DNA of 64,000 nt from Diploptera punctata (lineage: Eukaryota > Arthropoda > Insecta > Blattodea > Blaberidae). Positions 1 through 10,342 of the stretch are shown in pieces. The notes below the pieces were generated by a model. The model searched no databases, was not told the DNA's origin, and saw only the letters and a program-made list of their open reading frames with translations. Each line of letters opens with the position of its first letter. Within the stretch, counting starts at the first letter, position 1. The translations under genes were made by a program, and so were the position numbers. The DNA lies in contig JASPKZ010002337.1 of assembly GCA_030220185.1 (NCBI GenBank), forward strand, positions 124,001-188,000. The letters run 5' to 3'.

Positions 1-225
1 TTTTGAAGTTCCTTAGGACAGGTTACTGGCCCGACGCTAAGTAGTCCAGTGGTAGGGCTGCTACCTTTTAGTCTCTGGACAGACATTAGGATACTGCATT
101 TACTCAGTACCTGATGGAACGGTTATACCGCCGTGACTCGGTCCTCAGAGCCTCGTTTGTGAAAACGGGTTGTACCACGAGAAGGTGAGGATGAGAATTA
201 GGTAGGAGAGGTTATACACACGTCA
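1..225 (+). repeat. 225-bp dispersed unit A, copy 1
   Basis: This stretch matches 52831-53055 over its whole 225 bases without gaps and with about three differences. It contains TAGTCCAGTGG, which fits a pol III A box, but I see no good B box, so a SINE-like origin is only possible. Its right edge abuts the 5'-truncated LINE-1 copy that follows. The window edge cuts the left side, so its true start is unknown. Confidence 0.7.
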
Positions 226-629
226 TTGAAAGTGTATAAAACACTGGCTCTTCCAACTCTTTTGTATGGTAGCGAAGTATGGACGTTGAAACAGAAGGAT
301 ATACAGAGACTTAGATCTGCTGAAATTAGATATCTTCGGAGGACTGCAGGATACACACTACTAGATCACAAAAAAAATGAAGACATCTTAGAAGAATTAC
401 ACATGGAATCTTTAGAAAACAAAATTTCTGATTATAAGTCAAGATGCATGCAACATGTTCATCGAATGGAAGATCACAGAATACCCAAACAAATGTTAAG
501 ATATCAACCTGCAGGAAGAAGACCAGGACGTCCACTCAAAAGAACTTCTGGATGGTGTTTCTCTTGAGGCCGAAACAGGTCAACAAATGGCCTAAATTCG
601 TGAATGTACTATGATGATGATGATGATGA
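226..629 (+). mobile_element. LINE-1 3' fragment, frameshifted
   Basis: The reading frame encodes the C-terminal region of a non-LTR reverse transcriptase protein (KVYKTLALPTLLYGSEVWTL, later GRRPGRPLKR). Compared with 42371-43547, an extra A near 545 shifts the frame and replaces the usual ending. The copy is truncated at its 5' end, as is typical of target-primed insertion, and ends in a (GAT)n tail at about 610-629. Confidence 0.88.
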
Positions 630-689
630 GAATTTTAATATTGTGTTGATGGAAAAGTCTTTGTAAATAAATCCTTACTTTTAATCTAA

Positions 690-925
690 TTTTCAAAAGC
701 AAAAATGGTTATTGTGAATTATCCGTAAAAGATATACATATGCTGTTGCGGATGTTTTTTTTTTTTTTTTTTTGCAGAATTGTTTGAGATATTCAATAAT
801 GTGTAGTACAATAATTTGGTGTATTGGTTATGAATTAGGCAGCGTAAACCATTTGAGAGTCTAAAAGGCGACTTATTTAGTGCACTGATGCATTTTTTTT
901 AGCTCCGGTCCTATAGTAGGATACA
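690..925 (-). mobile_element. Helitron-like fragment, inverted copy
   Basis: Read on the minus strand, this piece has the landmarks of the Helitron-like family at 932-1760: CCGGAGCTAAAAAA, a 'TGGTTTACGCTGCC'-type block, and 'TTTACGGATAAYTCACAATA'. It lies head to head with that copy. A poly(T) run at about 756-773 interrupts it. No coding sequence is present. Confidence 0.6.
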
Positions 926-931
926 TACAGT

Positions 932-1760
932 AATCTAATATATAATGTTTTTTTTGACTGTTTGTTTGTTTGTTTGTTTGTTTGTTCGTATTCTATGCGC
1001 GGCCATATCGTTGATCCAACTTTCATGGGGTTTTTCTACAAAATGTTCAGGAGATTCCCGGGATGATCATATGCTATAAGGGAGTTGTAATACTCGACCC
1101 CTTCACCCCTAAAAATCACCCTTTGTAGCGAAAAAACGTGAAATAAAGTCCCTATTTTGACGCTTAAATGGCTTACAAATATACCAAATTGATGTACACA
1201 GAATTGAGTATCTCAAAAAAACTCTACAACAAAGTCGGCGACAGCATATGTTTTATTTTTTACGGCTCACAATAACCATTTTTGTCTTTCATTGATTCCA
1301 AGATCGGGTTCCCGGGCAAGCATGCTCTGCCATACTGTTCTTCCGATTGTAATCTGGCTTTTTGAAAAATGTTCAGGAGATTCCGGGAATGAACATAGGC
1401 TATAAGAGAGCTGTAATACTCAACCCCTTCAACCCTAAAAATCACTCTTTGTAGTGAAAAAGTGAAATAAAGTCCCTATTTTGACGCTTAAATGGCTTAC
1501 GCTGCATAAACCATAACAAATACACCTACAGTAATTAATGCACACAGAATTGAATATCTCAAAAACCTCTACAAAAAAGTCCGCGACAGCATATGTTTAT
1601 CTTTTACGGATAACTCACAATAGCCATTTTTGTCTTTCATTGATGCCAAGAAGAACGGGATAAGCTGATTCCCGAGCAAGCATAGCAGCTCAAGGCTGGT
1701 GGTAAAAAGACATTAACATTTATTTAGGAGTAGCAGCGCACGCCAGGAATTGGTAGTATG
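932..1760 (+). mobile_element. Helitron-like non-autonomous element with internal duplication
   Basis: Begins near TCTAATATATAATG and a (TTTG)n run. It then carries two diverged copies of a block with AAAATGTTCAGGAGATTCC, the phrase 'AAATAAAGTCCCTATTTTGACG' and a terminal region. It ends near GGTAGTATG after a CGCAACGCACGCC-like segment. The start and end resemble Helitron conventions only loosely, so the class is inferred from family members here, including 2001-2043, which ends in CTAG. Confidence 0.55.
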
Positions 1761-2000
1761 TTATATAACTCAATGATTAAAAAAATATCTAAATGATGGT
1801 AAAACTCCTATTCAAACCGGTCAAGTAGTTTTGAGTCCATAAACGACAGACTCAGACTCAGAGGCGTTCAATTTTATATACAAAGATTTATTTTTTTTAA
1901 TGTAGGGCACATGAAATACAGTTCATTCACTCAAATGGGAGACCTTATTAACATATAGGGCCCATACAATGGAAACAGTATCAGAAAAACTATAAAAATA
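1761..2000. other. Unassigned interval
   Basis: About 1800-1885 contains a phrase like 'accggtcaagtagttttgag...', seen in the ends of many insect repeats, and a related phrase recurs at about 2820-2890. I see no coding sequence and cannot assign a family. Confidence 0.4.
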
Positions 2001-2043
2001 CTAGCTAATACCAGGCGTGCGTTGCGACGCCTAAATAAATGAA
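2001..2043 (-). mobile_element. Helitron-like 3' terminus only
   Basis: On the minus strand this reads GGCGTCGCAACGCACGCC, a short hairpin (GGCGT/ACGCC), then GGTATTAGCTAG followed by T. A hairpin shortly before CTRR with insertion next to T is the Helitron 3' signature. The related plus-strand ends at about 8370-8412 and 1730-1758 have GGTAGT in place of GCTAGT. Confidence 0.55.
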
Positions 2044-2507
2044 ATATTAGAGGTTATCAAACCACAATTCAGAGCATTTTCACATATGGTGCTTAAGTCT
2101 GGCAAATTCCTACACGGAAATGAAAAGAATTTTAAGTACAGAAATGGATGTTTTAAGAAGATCAGCTGGAAAATCTAGAATGGATAGAATACGAAATAAA
2201 GAAATAAGGGAAATTATGGGTGTACAAGAGGAGCCGGACATCACAGACATTATAGAAAAGAAAATATTACAGTGGTATGGCCATGTGAAAAGAATGCCAG
2301 AGCAAAGATTGCCAAAAATTGTTATGGAATGGATCCCAATGGAAAAGAGGAAGAGAGGAAGACCGAAGAAAACTTGGTTAGAAGGGGTACAAGCAGCTAT
2401 GAATATCAGAGGAATGGAGGAAGATCAATGGATGGACAGAGAGGAATGGCATTTGGTTTTCGGAAGACGGCGGCAGCTGCCATGATACCGGATGATGATG
2501 ATGATTA
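2044..2507 (+). mobile_element. LINE-2 3' fragment
   Basis: An open frame at 2120-2485 (121 codons) encodes the end of a non-LTR retrotransposon protein: IRNKEIREIMGV, LQWYGHVKRMPEQRLPK, then KRKRGRPKKTW and EDQWMDREEWHLVFGRRRQLP. It ends in a (GAT)n tail at 2491-2506. The related copies are 32270-32825 and 44020-44250. It is truncated at the 5' end and cannot move by itself. Confidence 0.88.
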
Positions 2508-2514
2508 GAGGTTA

Positions 2515-2900
2515 ACAAAACTGTATGGTATATGCTGAGACGAACCAAATATGGCGGTTGCTAGTCAGTTTTTAATTTCGGATTTCAGATAAACCTCCAC
2601 TTTTAATTATCGGATTTCTCTCATTTTTGGATAATACGTACCTCGGTTTATTTTAATAGGATACATTGAGCTTCGTTGTGAAACATCGAAAATTGTGTCC
2701 TCTAGAGCGATTTTTAAATTTTCACTTCAGGTGAAATCCCACACTTAATGGTTTTAGAGGGCCCATTGTGAATCTAAACAATCGAGGGATCTATTCAGAC
2801 ACACACAATAAAAATAATCAAAATCGGTCCAGTCATTTAGGAGAAATGAAGTGACAAACGCATGTACACAAGAATTATATAAATAAAAATTATATAAATA
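2515..2900 (+). repeat. Dispersed repeat R10, copy 1
   Basis: Shares ordered blocks with 19170-19850: TATGGTATAT near the start, then GTGAAACATCGAAAATT, then a block ending in a TTTCAGGTGAA-type phrase. The second half has a 'cggtccagtcatttaggag' phrase. It is noncoding, and its class is unknown; the end of a Helitron-like or other DNA element is possible. Confidence 0.55.
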
Positions 2901-3835
2901 AAATAAACATAAGTAGATTAGAGGGGTTGCAGTGAGATCACTTTCCCCTTGTCTTCTAGTAGCATTGATAGAGTGTAGCAGGGCAGTGGAGCAGGTGAGT
3001 AGAATCCATATTGGCACCAGTTCTACACAGCATGCAGAGAGAATATTTCAATATTACCAGACGATGAAGGTACATAGCGAGGCAGACATGTCCTGTTTCT
3101 ATCCGAATTTTGCAACAGCTTCTTTGCGTCGCCAATCTGGTATTACAGAAACAATTTTATTCGTCCATTGATTTTCTTGGTCCTTTCTAACAATGCCAGT
3201 TGGTGTTCATTCCTCTATTATTTATGCTAATTTTCACTCCATCCTCCATTACTTCGTAGGCCTTCTTCTTCCTCTTCTGCCCTCCGCCGTCCACTCCCAG
3301 CATCAAATGTAAACCCAAATAAATGTTCCGCCTCCCAGAAACGCGTTATCGTCGGAAACACCTCTATTACATAACATTATCTCCAGACCTTGAGTCTTTC
3401 TCTTTCTTCCCGTCCTCTCTCCGACAGCGTCCATCATATTGTGGATATTCTCACATATAGACTTCAACTTGCTCGCATCCTCACCTACGCTACTTCCCCT
3501 ACCATGTCTTGTACGTAAGTAGACCACGGCCGTTGAAGCATCTCGCGGACAAATTGTTTGGCTATATCTCTAACTTCGGTATTCTGTCTGTCGTTATCCT
3601 TCGTATGTGTACTATTTCAGTCCCTTTTCTTCACATCAATAATGTATTATTTTTCCACGTTCATAATTTCTCTAATTCTATAATTTCTTATTTTATATAA
3701 TCCAGATTTCCATACCTTCCTCTAACAAAAGCGCTTTTCAAGAGTTAAGAATCTGTTAGCTTGTTGTTTGTTTAAAATCAATGTTTCTGCTACATAAAGC
3801 AAACTACTCTGCAATAGCTAACTAATTAAATTGCT
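2901..3835. other. No recognisable gene or element
   Basis: Several short open frames occur (for example 2932-3171 plus and 3303-3527 minus), but none has recognisable motifs. The segment at 3240-3500 is pyrimidine-rich and slightly GC-richer than its neighbours. Confidence 0.4.
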
Positions 3836-4012
3836 GGCTCTATCGAAGCCGTAGGTTCATGGCCGCGCGGACATAAGCTCTCCATACATACCTATCCTGA
3901 ATTAATGTTTTCCAATCATCGCCTGTAAAATCTACTTCCCTTAACTCATGAATAATGACATTCTCCCACCTCATTCTTGGTCTACCAACTAGGCGTTTTC
4001 CCTCTGGTTTGC
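3836..4012 (-). mobile_element. LINE-3 3' end
   Basis: On the minus strand this is the 3' terminal part of LINE-3, with the characteristic 'CATGGCCGCGCGGACATAAG' phrase read here on plus and GGGCGTTTTCCCTCTGGTTT at its upstream edge. It breaks at the same CTCTGGTTT position as the copy at 54543-54735. Confidence 0.8.
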
Positions 4013-4135
4013 ACTAATCACTATAAATGTTATTTTTAGGTGTCCATACCATATGAGTTGTCTTGTTGGAATATCTTAGAAAATATTGTTTTCAATTCCC
4101 ATTCTTTGTAGTATTGTATTATTTTATATCCTATC
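4013..4135 (-). mobile_element. Short LINE C-terminal remnant
   Basis: On the minus strand, broken frames give RQLIWYGHL-like residues, a recurrent motif of LINE C-terminal regions. It is fused directly to the LINE-3 fragment at 3836-4012. It is too short and decayed to assign to a family. Confidence 0.45.
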
Positions 4136-4744
4136 TCTTTGGGATATTATTGCTGACCGTCTGATGAAAAATTCAAATTAAAAATCCGTAGTTTAAAATG
4201 ATTCCACATGAATAGAGTATACAATGTGAACAATTGAAATGCTATTGGGCTCATCTTTCCTCCAATATTTTCAGTTTTAAAACATGATGAGCGTTTAATA
4301 ATTTCCCTAATTGACGTATTTGTGACGTTTATTTGACGTACTGAATGAGGAGCCAATAAAAGCATTCAATGACAAACGTTGTCATTACATTGGTAATAGC
4401 CAATTCCACTGTTTTGAACTTTACAAACAAAACTACATTTTTTCAAGTTTAATTCAATGGGAACTCTTTTAATACGAAAAAGTATTCTTCACAGAGCAAT
4501 AAAATATCAAACCATTGGAGACAATACGAATATGAATTTCAATTATCACGTAATTTACTAAAACAATCCAATGCATTTTTTCTCTTTAATATGCAAAAAT
4601 AATATAGCTAACATTTTTATCAAATGAATTCATGTCCCCACAAACTACACAAATTGTTAAAAAAAAGTTCATCGCCCAAGAATTGCCGGAAAGAGAGAGG
4701 GAGATATATATAGTCCACCGTGCTGCCTTGTCACACAGCGTAGA
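4136..4744. other. AT-rich DNA without a gene
   Basis: No coding sequence is recognisable. At about 4708-4742 there is a scrap matching the SINE-1 head (GTCCACCG joined to GTGCTGCCTTGTCAC) with the intervening bases deleted. Confidence 0.4.
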
Positions 4745-4905
4745 TTGATCACATGAATGGAATGAGTAAGAGAGATATCCATTGCTAGTAAGAAATTATC
4801 AAGCAAGAGGAAGACGTGATGTCGGAAGACCTAGACAACGTTGGGATGATGCATTATGAAGTCGGAACGGGCAATTACCTAATCCTTGGAGAAACGATGG
4901 TGATG
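4745..4905 (+). mobile_element. LINE C-terminal remnant
   Basis: Broken plus-strand frames read GRRDVGRPRQRWDD, the basic GRPRxRW motif common near the C-terminus of insect non-LTR retrotransposon proteins. It directly precedes repeat R6. The family is not resolved. Confidence 0.55.
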
Positions 4906-4910
4906 ATATA

Positions 4911-5613
4911 TTATCATAAGTAATGATACGAGCGATTTGCAAATTATCGATAAATTCAAGAGTCATGAAGTGAGGAGTGAATTTATCTAGGCCTAGAAGA
5001 TTAGGAAATAAAGAGTGGCATTTGTTAGGACTATTTAACGAATAAAATTAAGCTGTTTACTCACAAATCATCATTTAAATATATTATTTTAACATATTTA
5101 TATATTTCATGTAAACGGCGATGTTTGAAAACAAATGAGAAATGTTTGGTTATGTTTCATGTATTCATCCACTGCAACTACATCATACTATTCATTTTCA
5201 AATAGGGTCGTAATATTGTTAGAATTGACCCTAGTGGAGAAAAAATTAATCACATCAAACTGTATATTGTAACCAACATTATAGGTTCTTAATTATTTTT
5301 TTATGAAATAACTCCATAAAATCATTATTTTAAAAAAACAATTATTGAACACACAATTATCAAGTGTGTAATTCGAATGAATTTGTTGATTATTTGCTAT
5401 ATTGAACGTATTTGTTTGAGAGTCAGTCACTGCAAAATTATGCTCTGGCCTGTTCAGAATATTAAAAAGAAGGAGCTTTATTTATTTTTGTAAATATAGT
5501 TATTAAATAACTATATTTATTTATTTTTGAAACACGGTTACCATTGGTTGTAAAACAAAATGCATTGATATGTGATTGGTCATTGACTCCCATTTGGGGC
5601 ATGAGTTAAATAG
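4911..5613 (+). repeat. Dispersed repeat R6, copy 1
   Basis: Matches 45180-45931 (plus) and 33278-33904 (minus). Family landmarks are a start near TATCATAAGTAATG, a hairpin-forming 5' segment (clearest in the 45-kb copy), GGACTATTTAACGAATAAAA, GGCGATGTTTGAAAACAAATG, and an end at ATTTGGGGCATGAGTTAAATAG. No shared reading frame is present, so it is probably a non-autonomous element. Confidence 0.7.
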
Positions 5614-6190
5614 TTTAACGTTCTTTTGTAAGGGTCCACCGCTGTGGTCTCGAGGTAGCCTGCTGCCTTCTCAGGCAGCGGGCCCGGGTTCGATCCGCGC
5701 TCGGGACAAGTTTCCTGAGTGAGGTTTTCTCGGAGTTTTTCCTCACTTGTAAGTAAAATGTCAGAATACTTTAAGGCCCAAACGGTCCCCGGACATCATC
5801 CGGCCATCATTATCCTCAATATCATATTCACCTCATTAGATTAAGTTTAGGTTTAAAGTCTCTCCTGGTGCATCATTACCCATCATCATCGCCTATCATA
5901 TCACTTTAATACCTTTTTATTTATGTATTACCTTTTTTTGTGGAATTTGAGTTTTTTCTTCGAATCGGAAGCATTTTGGGGCAGCGTAACCCTGCCTTCC
6001 AGGCGCCGCAACCTCAGAAGTGGGTTACAATACAAATGTCGAATGACAAACAGGTGGCATTGAACAAGAAAAAAAAGTTCTTTTGAAGGAAGTTGGGACG
6101 ACAAAAGATCCTGCAATGCATAATAGCATGTATTTTTAAAATTTAGCCTATGTTTAATTTATTTTACATCCCCACATTATACATGTTACC
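5614..6190 (-). mobile_element. LINE-3 remnant interrupted by SINE-1A
   Basis: The sequence at 5614-5633 and 6090-6190 joins to match LINE-3 as seen at about 17090-17190 (the TTTAATGTTTTTTT, GGAATTGGGACGAC and 'AATAGCATGYATTT' blocks). The SINE at 5634-6076 sits between the halves, so LINE-3 was there first. Confidence 0.65.
5634..6076 (+). mobile_element. SINE-1A, full length, with target duplication
   Basis: tRNA-headed retroposon: starts GTCCACCGCTGTGGTCTCGA, has a B box GGTTCGATCC, then the family body and the 1A 3' end ('GGGGCAGCGTAACCC' to 'GGTGGCATTGAACAA'). Flanking GTTCTTTTGTAAGG (5620-5633) and GTTCTTTTGAAGG (6077-6089) are an imperfect target duplication. Compared with 22441-22815 it has about 75 extra bases near 5893-5970. 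Confidence 0.88.
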
Positions 6191-7149
6191 TAAATAAACT
6201 TCCCCTTGTAGTATTTCATTTATTTTCATTGTACTCCTAAGTCAACGTAATTTGCACCAAATCAATAGCTCATACACGAGAATAAATTCAATACGTAATC
6301 TACGTACCGTCTATCTACATGCAACAGCTAATTTTAATGCAATGAATACAATTTTAATGTCCCGAGGGTCTGTATTATACATCCAATTTCCTGTAGTAAA
6401 TGAAATCAGGATTGATTGAGTGGAACAGATATCCTATATAAAGTCATTTAAAACCACAATATCAAATTTTGATTCTCGCTACTGTAATGCTACGAGCAAC
6501 TGGAAGGTAAACATATTCTCCTTCATTTGGGATAGAAGCATTGTCTTTCTACCTACAAAAGATAACACCAATTTTCTCTCAAGTTTGTGAGCCTGACACA
6601 CAAATGCAATTTATAACAAATGAGTTAATTAACAGAGTGAAAATGACACTTTATAACAGCGAATTAACATTTTCCCAACTTCACAAAGATTAAACTTAAT
6701 TTCTTCAGTGATAAGTCTAGCTGAAAATGAAAGGAGGTAGTGTTAGTGAAAGAAGCATTGAAACAACACTTGAGGGTGTTCTGATATGAATAATAAATTC
6801 AACAAGAGTGGTTAGTCCAGGGCAGATGACAAGTAGAATTACTAATGTTTGGAATTAATATCAGTCTTTCTAAATTCACTTTCCAGCGGAAGAAGATAAG
6901 ATGAAATTTATTAACAATGCTATCGAGGAGGAGTTTGCAAGGCATTAAAGTAGCTGTAAGTCTCATTATTAAAGTATTCTCATAATTATTTGATATAAAA
7001 TAACAAAACCAAGCATTTGTTTTGCACAAAATATATAAGAAAATAAATTCTGTTACTTTTAAGTCATTATACTACTCTAACAGCCCACGTCATATTATTA
7101 CATTCCAAGCTTTCCTCCTCTAACTCTAGAACCATCTTCCTGGAAAGTG
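6191..7149. other. AT-rich DNA without a recognisable feature
   Basis: Short open frames (for example 6799-7029 minus) lack family motifs. I see no repeat shared with the rest of the window. Confidence 0.4.
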
Positions 7150-7417
7150 ACTTTGTGTGGTATGTATGTATATATATAAATATATATGTGGTACATATAT
7201 ATATATAATGTTATAACGTAGATTTTCGCGGATGTAAGTATGCTTAAGAAAGTTTTCTTGTGTTTTCCGCGTCATGGATTCAAGGTCGGCCTCTGGCCAC
7301 TGATTCCGACATTTCGACAAGATTCCTCATGCCTTTATCAAGAAATGATAATATCGAAACTTCGGAATCAGTGACCAGAGGTCTGATGCGGAAAACCCAA
7401 CAAAAGTTTCTTATCTC

Positions 7418-7450
<33 letters not shown>
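7150..7450. repeat. Imperfect inverted repeat between (TA)n tracts
   Basis: The arms at about 7250-7312 and 7345-7410 are reverse complements (TTTTCCGCGTCATGG, then CTCTGGCCACTGATTCCGA, against TCGGAATCAGTGACCAGAGG, then TGCGGAAAAC). (TA)n-rich tracts lie at about 7168-7206 and 7420-7448. It looks like a small foldback element. Its class is unknown. Confidence 0.6.
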
Positions 7451-7451
<1 letters not shown>

Positions 7452-8406
7452 GAATGTTTTGTTTGTTTGATCGTGTATTATGCGCTGCCATACCGTTCAT
7501 CTGATTATTTTGATGTTTTTTTTTAAATATTCAGCAGATTCCCGCGATGAACACAGGCTATAAGAACGTTGTGATACTCAGCTCCTACACCCTTAAAATT
7601 TGCCCTTTGTAGTGAAAAACGTGATAAAATACCTCTTTTTAATGCTTAATTGCCTAGCGCTGCCTAAACCATAATAAATACACAAACCTAATGTACACAG
7701 AATTAAACATCTTAAAAAACTCTACAAGAAAGTCTACGACAGAATATGTTTATCTTTTACGGATAACTCACAATAGTCATTTTTCAAGATAGATTCCCGG
7801 GCAAGCGTGCGCTGACATACCTTTCATCCGATTGTGATGGGGTTTTTTGCAAAATGTGCATGATTTTTCCCGTAAATGTTATAGCCTATAAAAGAGTTTT
7901 AATGCTCAAGCCCTTCTCCCTTAAAAAGCACCCTTTGTAGTGAAAAAACGTGAAAAAAGTAGCTTTTTGTACGATTAAATGACTTACGCTGCCAGAAACA
8001 TGAAAAGAGATAAAATTAATGTACACAGAATTGAATATCTCAAAAAACTCTACTAAGAAGCCCGCGACAGAATATGTTAATATTTTACGGATAATTCACA
8101 ATAACCATTTTTGTCTTTCATTAATACCAAGAAGATCGGGATAAGAAAATTCTCAGGCAAGAATAGCAGCGCACGGCGGATATTCTTTTACAAATAACTC
8201 AAAATAACGAATTTTGTCTTTAAACTCATTTATGCTAGGTACATCAGAATACATATATTCCCGGGCAACGTTGGATAATCAGCACGGGGTATCTAGAAAT
8301 AATAACGATATACATTTATAATTATTTTTCCTTTTACTTATTGAACTAAACGCGAAAACACATTATTATTTATTTATGCGTAGCAACGCACGCTGGGTAT
8401 TAGGTA

Positions 8407-8412
<6 letters not shown>
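7450..8412 (+). mobile_element. Helitron-like non-autonomous element
   Basis: Same family as 932-1760: GTTTGTTTGATCGTG near the start, repeated 'ATTCCCG...ATGAACA' and 'CACCCTTTGTAGTGAAAAA' blocks, and an end reading GCGTAGCAACGCACGCTGGG then TATTAGGTAGT. It contains an internal duplication of the body, like the 932 copy. It is noncoding and is followed by a (TA)n tract. Confidence 0.55.

Positions 8413-8449
<37 letters not shown>
8410..8449. repeat. (TA)n microsatellite
   Basis: An uninterrupted TA dinucleotide run of about 40 bases lies between the Helitron-like end and SINE-4. Confidence 0.95.
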
Positions 8450-8453
<4 letters not shown>

Positions 8454-9258
8454 AGGCAATGGTGGACAAATGGTTATGTTCCTTACATCTCTGGTCCCAA
8501 GAGTCGTGGGTTCAAACGCGGCCGGATTGGATGTATTTATTTAGGATGAAAAAATCCAAGAAGCAAGTCCTGCGGGAAAGAATTTATGCCATGGGTCCCA
8601 AGTCTGGATATTTTCAAGCTCGTAAAAGAACCTTATGCCTGAATAAAGAGGTCTCTAAACAGAATTTACCGACTGTCATCATCCTAATAATAACTAACAA
8701 GGGAACAGTCAACCATTGCATGCCGAAATCTACCTTGAAATTTTTCCCAGAGAAGCGTTGTGATGTATCAAAACCTATCTGACATTTTAAGTGTAAGTCA
8801 CTAATATCCAGCGCCAAATCTCTCATTTAGACTATAGGGAAGTAATACAACTCGTGGCTCGGTAGATTGGATAAACCTCATTACCTGTCGTCCGCTCCAC
8901 GTCCCGCCTCCACCACTTCGCTCTCATGCAAGCAAGGAGTATATCTACTCCGCAAAATGGGTTGCAATCGCTGGATTCTGGCTTCCATTTCTGTGACTTG
9001 CAGTTAAAAACGATAGATTTTTTTGACACGGTGTTGCGGCGTTTGTGCGTTACAACGCTTCTCTGGGAGAAATTTCATAGGTTTCGGCATGCAATGTTTG
9101 ACAGTTCCATTGCTACTTGACTACTAGATGTCTCATTGGGTCCCTATGTTGACGTCATTCATGACGTCTGCATGGAAATAAGAGTAACTAATTAACCTGG
9201 TCTAATAACTCTTAACGAAAAAGGGTCTAAGGCCCAACGTTGGATGATACACCCTTGT
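8450..9258 (+). mobile_element. SINE-4 split by a MITE
   Basis: 8450-8697 matches the first part of SINE-4 (head GGTGGACAAATGGTTATGTTCC, B-box-like GGTTCAAACGC, 'AAAAAATCCAAG', 'GAATTTACCGACT'). 9110-9258 matches the rest (CTAGATGTCTCATTGG, 'TCATGACGTCTGCATGGA', 'TAACCTGGTCTAATAACTC'). The copy at 28690-29058 shows the uninterrupted order. Confidence 0.82.
8699..9109. mobile_element. Long-TIR MITE, copy 1
   Basis: Has terminal inverted repeats of roughly 75 bases: GGGAACAGTCAACCATTGCA, then CCCAGAGAAGCGTTGTGATG on the left, and the reverse-complement series ending CAATGTTTGACAGTTCC on the right. It sits inside SINE-4. The interior is shared with 57448-57834. There is no transposase frame, so it depends on another element. 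Superfamily not assigned. Confidence 0.82.
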
Positions 9259-9259
9259 G

Positions 9260-9597
9260 GATATATATCCATCCATAGTAATTATGTCCGAGGAGGGTAG
9301 GTCTTTCACCGCAATCATAACATTGTCATGCTATGCTTTGCAGATTTGCTAGGGAATTGTAGGTATGGTAGCTTACCGTTGCTTTCCACACCGGTGAAGG
9401 GTGATGATAATAATAAGGATGATGATGATGATGGCCGGATGATTTTCGGGGACCGTTGTGCCCTAAGCTTCCTGACATTTGTCTTACAGGTGAGGAAAAA
9501 TCCCAAAAAAACCCTAACCCAGGAGCCTGTCCCGACCAGGAATCGAACCCGGACCCACTGAGTGACAAGGTAGCACGCTAGCTTGAGGCCACAGCGG

Positions 9598-9600
<3 letters not shown>
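9260..9600 (-). mobile_element. SINE-1B
   Basis: Minus-strand SINE-1 with the B-type 3' end: CACCGGTGTGGAAAGCAACG, a CATCATCATC run, and the tRNA-like head at about 9535-9600 (B box read on plus as GAATCGAACCC). Its head abuts (TA)n at 9601. Copies with the same 3' type are 43637-43965 and 59503-59834. Confidence 0.85.

Positions 9601-9637
<37 letters not shown>
9601..9637. repeat. (TA)n microsatellite
   Basis: Uninterrupted AT dinucleotide run touching the SINE-1B head. Confidence 0.95.
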
Positions 9638-9638
<1 letters not shown>

Positions 9639-10021
9639 TGCATAAGGACTTTATTAGACTAAAAGTAAGATACATACAATGTTATTTACAAATATGGATC
9701 GCACGGGCAGTAAGCCGTACGTGTTGTTGACAGTCCGTTACAATAAGTTGATATTTGGTAATAATATACTTAAGACAAAAAAAGAAAACACAATAATATT
9801 ACAATTAGATAACAATACAATTACATTATACAATAACTTAGTTATGTAGAATTATTAGGAATTAATGGTATTGCAATTTGTTAACATATTTATTTATTCA
9901 TGAATGTTGTTCTTATTTTACGCGTTTTGTCCAGAAATTTCCCCAAGTTTATCCAATTTTTCAGGGCTTACAAATAACTCGTAGCATGCCAATTTTACAC
10001 GATTTGAATTCAGAAATCTTT
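9638..10021. other. No recognisable feature
   Basis: AT-rich sequence without motifs or shared repeats that I could identify. Confidence 0.4.
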
Positions 10022-10342
10022 ATATATGTATATATATTCGGGCTATAACTTTTTGGACTTTTGTGAAATAAAATATTTCTTGTGCAATGAATGGGTGAAC
10101 TTTTGCTTAAAACCATTGAAAAAGGCATGCATTTCACTGAGCGTTACGAAAAGGTCGCCCCCAAATTAATATTAAATATTGATATATAACTATATTTGGG
10201 GTGACCTTTTCTTGAAGCTCAGTGAAATGAAGGCCTTTTTCAATGGTTTTAAGTAAACGTTCATCCATGTATCCATCCGTTACACAGTAAATATTTTATA
10301 TCACAAAAGTTCAAAAGTTATAACCCTAATATACGTATATAT
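10022..10342. repeat. Foldback element of about 320 bp
   Basis: The arms at about 10022-10178 and 10193-10342 are imperfect reverse complements over most of their length. Examples are GGGCTATAACTTTTTGGACT against AGTTCAAAAGTTATAACCC, and AACCATTGAAAAAGGC against GCCTTTTTCAATGGTT. (TA)-rich ends flank it. It is a palindromic MITE-like element with no reading frame. Confidence 0.75.
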
